NCBI RefSeq assembly: GCF_032854445.1
Contig: NC_088300.1
Coordinates: 16,771,191 to 16,835,190, forward strand
From: Liolophura sinensis
Lineage: Eukaryota; Mollusca; Polyplacophora; Chitonida; Chitonidae
Direction: 5' to 3'
Length of the DNA: 64,000 nt
The translations under genes and the position numbers were made by a program. Of the stretch, positions 57,922-64,000 are shown piece after piece. The notes below the pieces were generated by a model that saw only the letters and a list, made by a program, of their open reading frames with translations, had not been told where the DNA came from and ran no database searches. Positions within the stretch are counted from its first letter, which is position 1. Every line of letters begins with the position of its first letter.

Positions 57922-60588
57922 CTGAAAACAATAAATTAACACAAATGAGAAGTTTATTACAGCATTGTATGCACCAGAGTTTGTTTGCATAAAAGATCAC
58001 TAAATATGCCAGTAAACATACTTACAAATTTGAGAGATTGCAGTTATTATGAAAAATCATTAACAGGCAAAATGTTAAAAAGAAAGCGAATAATGCAAAA
58101 AGCCAACAAACATTTTCTTACTGGCTGCAGTGTCTTTTGATGACAAATAGCTGCCAGGCAGTCCTTATATTACCATCTCCATGAGATTCATTATAGATCT
58201 GCACAGTCTTACAGATGGCTAGCACAGTGTAATCCTGACTGGACAATTCACACTTTATCCCCTACAGTATGTCACATACACATTTACATGTATATGTAGG
58301 GAACAATTATCAAGTTGCTTGTGAAACACAGTCATAATGAATAATTCTCTAAAATCCATTTATAGATCAAATATTTTGTTTATTTACTTGTGATTATACT
58401 GAGGCCTGTCAGAGAAGGAATTCAGCCTTAGTACAGGAACTCTCTATTAATGCTGATGCACAATGCACGTACAGAAATCAGCTAATCAAAGGCAGGAAGT
58501 GAAGGGAAGAAGTAATGTCATCAATTATAGATGCTGAATGGTCATAAATGGTGAATTTAAAGGTATGAACCAATCAGAGCGTGGAAAGTGATATCATATA
58601 TGTAGAGTGTAAGTGTAAAGACACACATTTACATGTATCCTAGGGCTGTATTACTTCAAGTTTCATTCATTAATGGGACAAAACTGAGTAGACAAAACTG
58701 ATGTTCTTACAAGGCAATAATACATTACTGTTAACAGGTTACCGCTATAAATATTATACTTTGGCTATTAAATCTATATATGGAGTACACTGATTGTTGA
58801 CTCATATTTTATTTCACTCTTGATTGCTTAGGGATCAAAAATTCCCTCTTTCGTGATATTAGAGACTGTCAGTTAGAAGTTGCAAGTTGAACTTGTGTTC
58901 CAACTTCTAGCAGGCTGCACCAGTGATGACATATTTCACACATGAACATGTGAATGCGTTATGTTGCCTCTCTAGAACTCCATGCTTTCACAGTATATAT
59001 TTACTGTTGTATATAGATGGATTCAAGGCAGGTTTAACAGTCCTCTAGCTGCCTACTTCCAAAGTACTAAAACTGTGATGATACTAGTGTAAATAATACA
59101 TGTAACGTATGATCGGGATATCCATGGCACATGTCCTCTGACTTCACAATTACACATTACTGTGGTGTATTTTAAAGTCATTCCAACATCAGTCCTCACT
59201 TGGCACATGTCTAGAATTTTGTCTGGTTTCTCTGAATTATTCCTGAAATTCTATTAGTACCTATGCATGTATGCACATGCTGCTCCACAAAAGCACTGGT
59301 GTTTAAGCCTGTACATGTCTGGTTGCTGCTAAGTGCTGGCTATACATGTACAGTATGTAACTCCTGTGAGGCTGGTTTCAGGGGCTCAGCAGTAGTGTAA
59401 TCCAATCTCCAAGCACTATCTCACTTCCACACTCTACCTGTACATGTATGAAGAGCACTTAACTCTTGCAGATACACCCTACTTTACGCTCGCTGGACAC
59501 ATAATGGATACAAATCTGGTGAAGAATCTACACAAATACACTTATGAGTACAACCTGAATGTACACAGACTTTACCGCCATGAAAGGCTTATTTTTAAAC
59601 CTTATCGCATACACTGAAGGCTTCTGGATGATAAATATTTCCCCATGTACAAATAGATTTACACATTCCCTTTAAACCTTGACAAAAGCTTTCATATCAT
59701 TTACACTTGACAAAGACTTCACCTTCAGTCCTTAGGCACTAGCTGTAGGGAAGTACTGGTACATGCATATGTACATAGAGTGTACATGTATGTGTGTACA
59801 TATAACAGAATAAACAGGTCCTCATTTACAAGAATGAGCCACATGTATGTTCATATAATGTACATGCATCACGCATATAAGAGTTCATAACAAATTATTA
59901 CATCCCAGCAACACTAAATGATTCATTAACACAAATCTATATATGAGCAGCTGAAGAGTATAATTAAGCTGAACGTGGCACTCATCACAGAATAGGGCAA
60001 ACCATGAACTTCAGGAAATGTGAATAGAGGAATGCCCTAAATTACACATTAATTACATTCAGTTCCATTTATCCTCTACGGCAATGATCATTAACCAATA
60101 GTACATTACGTCTGCTGCATACGTGGTTATACAAGCATGCAGAAACAAATCAGTCCAAGGAAATCACTGAGAATATGAACTCGTCCTTACATATAGAGCT
60201 ACATCTACATGAAATTAGATGTAACAGTACCTCATCTGCATTGGTGAACACTGCATGTATACATTTACTTACACATATTCGTGCAGGGTGATCAAGATTC
60301 ATAACCATGACATTTTTACACGAGTGTAGTCTTCTAGATGCACAATTACTTGGAGACTGACTGACTGGTTTAATGCCATACAGTCTCACAGGAATGATGA
60401 GCTCATTGCATCATTGTTCAGAAATAAAGCCTTACAGCAAGGTTCTGTCAATCCATTCACTTCAATCTTGCCAATGCAAGTGGCACTGAGCCATAATCAT
60501 TCATTCATTTGATCTTCCAAATGCAATTTGTTTTGTGAGCAAGGACACATCCCTGCAACATGTGAGCATATAAATGGCTTGTGGCAGT

Positions 60589-60850
60589 TATTTATTTATT
60601 TATTTTTATTTGATTGGTGTTTTACGCCGTACTCAAGAATATTTCACGTATATGACAGGGACCAGCATTATGGTGGGAGGAAACCGGGTAAAAACCAAGA
60701 GAAACCCACGACCATCTTCAGACTGCTGACAGACCTTTCCACACACGGCTGGAGAGGAATTCAGCATGAGCTGGACTTGAACTTACAGTGACTGCATTGG
60801 TGAGAGGCTCCTCGGTCAATGTGTCGCACTGGTGTGCCAACTACCTCGGC
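60589..60850 (-). mobile_element. SINE family A, near full length
   Basis: (ATTT)n, TTTGATTGGTGTTTTACGCC, GCATTATGGTGGGAGGAAAC, GAGCTGGACTTGAACTTACA (B box in reverse) and a head region ending CTACCTCGGCCC. Flanks CTTGTGGCA and CTTGTGCCA may be a decayed duplication. Confidence 0.9.
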
Positions 60851-62881
60851 CCTTCCTTGTGCCAACTGTACATGTACATGTACATATACTGCAGGTATAT
60901 AATATCAGGAAATATTGTTGTGCTCAGTGTAAGGTCATAGTAGAAAATGAAAAAGAAGGCCTTGTTCATACAACATGCTTACAAGATGCTTAACAAAGAC
61001 AGTGTCAACAAAGATGTTGTATGTAAGCTGATATACTGTAATACGCCTTTTTAAAATTTTACTGACCCAAACACTAAGCAGATGACAATGTGAGAAAGGA
61101 TACACTTTGTTGTCATGACTACAGTGGCTGTGGTGTTGCTGGTTATGTTGTTCATTTGCACCCGTGGCTAGGCGATGAGCTGTGACAACTGCAGCAGGTA
61201 CATATGAAGCCTGAGTATTACAAGGAAGTGGCCAGTCAGCTGATGAAACTGCCTGGCTGACTGACTGACCAGGGCAATAGGCTGTTAGCCAGATGTGCAG
61301 GGCAGATGAAGGCAAGAGCGGGAAGACCAAGCCCTCTTACATGCTTCTACAGGTACGCAGCCATATCCTTCTGATATAACACAAGTACCATGTGCATGTA
61401 CATGCACACACAGGAAAAGGCATAAAATACTGTTCATGCACAGACTTCCACATGTAAGAAAATAAAACAGAAGCAGTGCCCCAGTAGCTGCCTGGTTGTG
61501 TATTTAACATTCGATTCATTGACAAGAACATGTAACCATTGATCTTCACATGTTTTAACAGTCTAATATACAAGTACATGGATGCACAATATACATTGTA
61601 TCTACAAGCAAAAATGCATGTAGACCCAAAATTACTCATGGAATGTACGTGTACATGCATTTAATGTAAAGTATTCCATGGATACCACAAGCCAACCAGA
61701 TAACAGGGTTATTATCACAGGCGACATTTACGTTTTGATATCTAAGGCCCTTACAACATCCCAAAGGCCCTAACCTAGACAAAAATACCATTTTACCAGG
61801 TTTGCACCATGGACAGCACAAATAACTGTTTTCTACAGTACTTAACCAATTTCAGCATGTGAATATTCTGACTAATTATGGCTAGTGACACACTGGCCAT
61901 AATGTAGACATATTGTGGGGTCACATACATATGTAATGCCTGCATATGTAGTATATACATGCATGTACACACCCAGATCATATGCTTACAATGTGCAATT
62001 TGTAAAATAAATGTTTACATTTTATTACTATGGTCATGTGTGTAAAATATTTTACTCAGCATTTCTGTTGCTATAGGCTGATGCAATAGTCTTTGGCAAC
62101 AATCTCAAATGAGTGTACTACATGTACAGTGTCCTGGTATCAGAAATAAACCTCGTACCAGGATCAGAAAACTGTAATAGCTGCAATATATATACATATC
62201 TGTAGAAGCAGGTAGTACCTAATGTTAAGGCCAGCTTGACAGCAGTCGGCTTCTGTTACCCGCTTAACAACCAGTAGCCGCTCTGCGGAGGAGCCAGCCC
62301 TGCCTATCAGACATAAAATACCTCACGCATATTCAAGCTGGCCTCAGCAATACCATTGATCCCGATCGTTTAATTGTGTTGGGGGTTGAGGTAGCAGGCA
62401 TTATGGCATCAAATCAATTTTCTCTCAATTTTAACTTCCATGATCAGCACAAACATACTGTAGTGATAATGTAGGCAGCAAACACATCAGAATCCCTTAG
62501 TAGCTTGTGACGGCTGCCTGTGTTTGTGTATTGGAGGCACAGCTGCAACACCTTGGCCTGTTGCTACATGGCTGTGTACCTACACAGATGTGGGAATGGA
62601 TATATAGCTGCACACAGATGAGCATTAGCCAGTGCCAGCTTTAACTCTGTAACAGCTACACAAGAGGCATGCTTCAAGACATACCTGTATATATTTACCC
62701 TTGGCAAAGCTCCAGTACAAACTGCATGCAAGGCAGCTACACCGGCCGTCCCATCCGCAGAAGTCAACTCAACAGCGTGTAAAAAGACTTGTGATGTACA
62801 CGTGCAGTGTACAAGCAAAATGTACATGTATTTTACAAAAACATAGCCACCAATTCTCACCACTCAGAAAATTAATGGAGT

Positions 62882-62902
62882 AAAAAAAACACACACACAC
62901 AT
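62882..62902. repeat. Short A/(CA)n simple repeat
   Basis: A-run followed by CA dinucleotides in the NCX intron. Confidence 0.8.
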
Positions 62903-64000
62903 ACATATCCAGGTTACAATCTCAGAGAAACACAAGAAAAGGAATGGTATATGCATTGCAGCTATTACTTATTTATGATTGTGTTGTTGAAGAGGGCTTT
63001 TGTGAAGAGCGAACTGCACAATTTGACAAAGTTACCCTCTATAAATCAAGGAACAGTATTTCTCAAAGTTGACTGATGGTTTTCCCACCCATCAAAGAAA
63101 CTGTTTCTCAAGGATATCTTAGCTTGCACACAATCATGTAATAAACTACAAACATACACACATGCAGATATGTATGCTTATTCAGCATTATCAAGGACCA
63201 TGCATTCAGCTAAAGGTGAACTGCAAAGCTTTTTGATCTGAAACTGAGGGCTATATCAAAATAAATACAAAATGGTACATTATTGTGCCCTTTTGTGTGT
63301 GTGTATGCAATATGTACCCTATGCTTGGCCAGAAATAAACCACATAAATCTTCATGACGTCATTAACATTTTAATAGCGTTTTAAACATGAATGCCGGAC
63401 ACCACCAATGACATTCTAATTACAAAGAGAGATAAGTGATGGACATTTTCTATACAATGTAACGTTTGACAACAGGCTACAAGGCATTTCACATCTAATG
63501 GATTCTGTTGGCTACTGGGGTGAAGAGATCATTCCAGAATTATACAGATACATGTAGCTCACAGCTCTTTTCATTAGGAAGCAAAGTAAACCCATGTGTG
63601 GGGACCAGACCAATATGCATCGACTGCCAAGGTGTGTGCTGGAGGTAATATAAGTTAGCCCGTAAAATTGTACACCAGTCTCAAAGGAGCAGTCAGTTGT
63701 TACAGGAAATGATATATGGAACAGCTAGCTATTCTATTACTGTGAATGTTAGAATTCCCATAGGAGAGAAGCAGCCTCTGACATATTCCTCCCATCCTTG
63801 CCCACCGACAAGTTCCTGTGCAACATCGACACATAAAGTCACCATTGCTATACATAATCCTGCTTTCATCCTGACACCAAAGTCCAATCCATGTTTGTCC
63901 ACTGATACATTGATCCTCTATGCACACATTTGAAGTACATGCATCTGCACATCGATGCTTGCACAAAATACATGTGGCACAAATTTAATGACTATATTCT

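Larger units (their letters stand above)
57922..64000 (-). other. NCX intron extending past the right edge
   Basis: Noncoding except for a SINE at 60589-60850. No further NCX exon was seen, so the membrane N-terminal half and CBD1 are outside the window. Confidence 0.6.

Overview
The window is nuclear DNA from an animal, most likely a marine lophotrochozoan such as a mollusc or brachiopod. It is AT-rich, has spliceosomal introns with GT-AG (and some GC-AG) borders, dispersed tRNA-derived SINEs with target-site duplications, decayed LINE and Penelope-like retroelements, MITE-like fold-backs and microsatellites. No bacterial, viral or organellar gene was seen. The animal and gene-family assignments are firm; the phylum is inference.

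Layout. 1-3.1 kb (+): last three exons and 3' end of a gene with a low-complexity Ser/Asn/Gly C-terminus, preceded by seven tandem ~91-bp copies of its exon acceptor. 4.9-5.2 kb: minisatellite. 5.5-10.0 kb (+): a decayed L1/Tx1-type LINE running directly into a decayed Penelope-like element, itself split by a ~0.5-kb fold-back element. 12.4-24.1 kb (+): exons of an unrecognised single-pass membrane or secreted protein gene with two candidate N-terminal exons, plus a long (TA)n array and several MITE-like repeats. 25.9-29.7 kb (+): a complete small gene (101 aa, three coding exons, GC-AG first intron). 31.1-36.1 kb (-): complete JKAMP (JNK1-associated ER membrane protein), seven coding exons, 332 aa. 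39.4-42.0 kb (+): complete L3HYPDH / proline racemase family gene, four coding exons, 330 aa. 42.1-43.5 kb: a DNA transposon relic starting about 40 bp after its stop codon. 44.4-64 kb (-): 3' half of an SLC8-type Na+/Ca2+ exchanger, seven coding exons from the second Calx-beta region to the stop, with a long probable 3' UTR; its 5' exons lie beyond the right edge.

The three recognised genes have no shared pathway: ER-associated degradation (JKAMP), hydroxyproline/proline metabolism (L3HYPDH family) and plasma-membrane calcium extrusion (NCX). JKAMP and L3HYPDH are divergent neighbours here, as they are in human at 14q23.1, which points to a very old linkage. For these three genes the exon phases join without a break and the lengths are multiples of three. 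The points most worth a second look are the Cys/Cys active site of the L3HYPDH homologue, the JKAMP-L3HYPDH linkage, the exon-acceptor array at the left edge, the unknown membrane-protein gene, a miRNA-like hairpin in an intron, and the nested retroelements.
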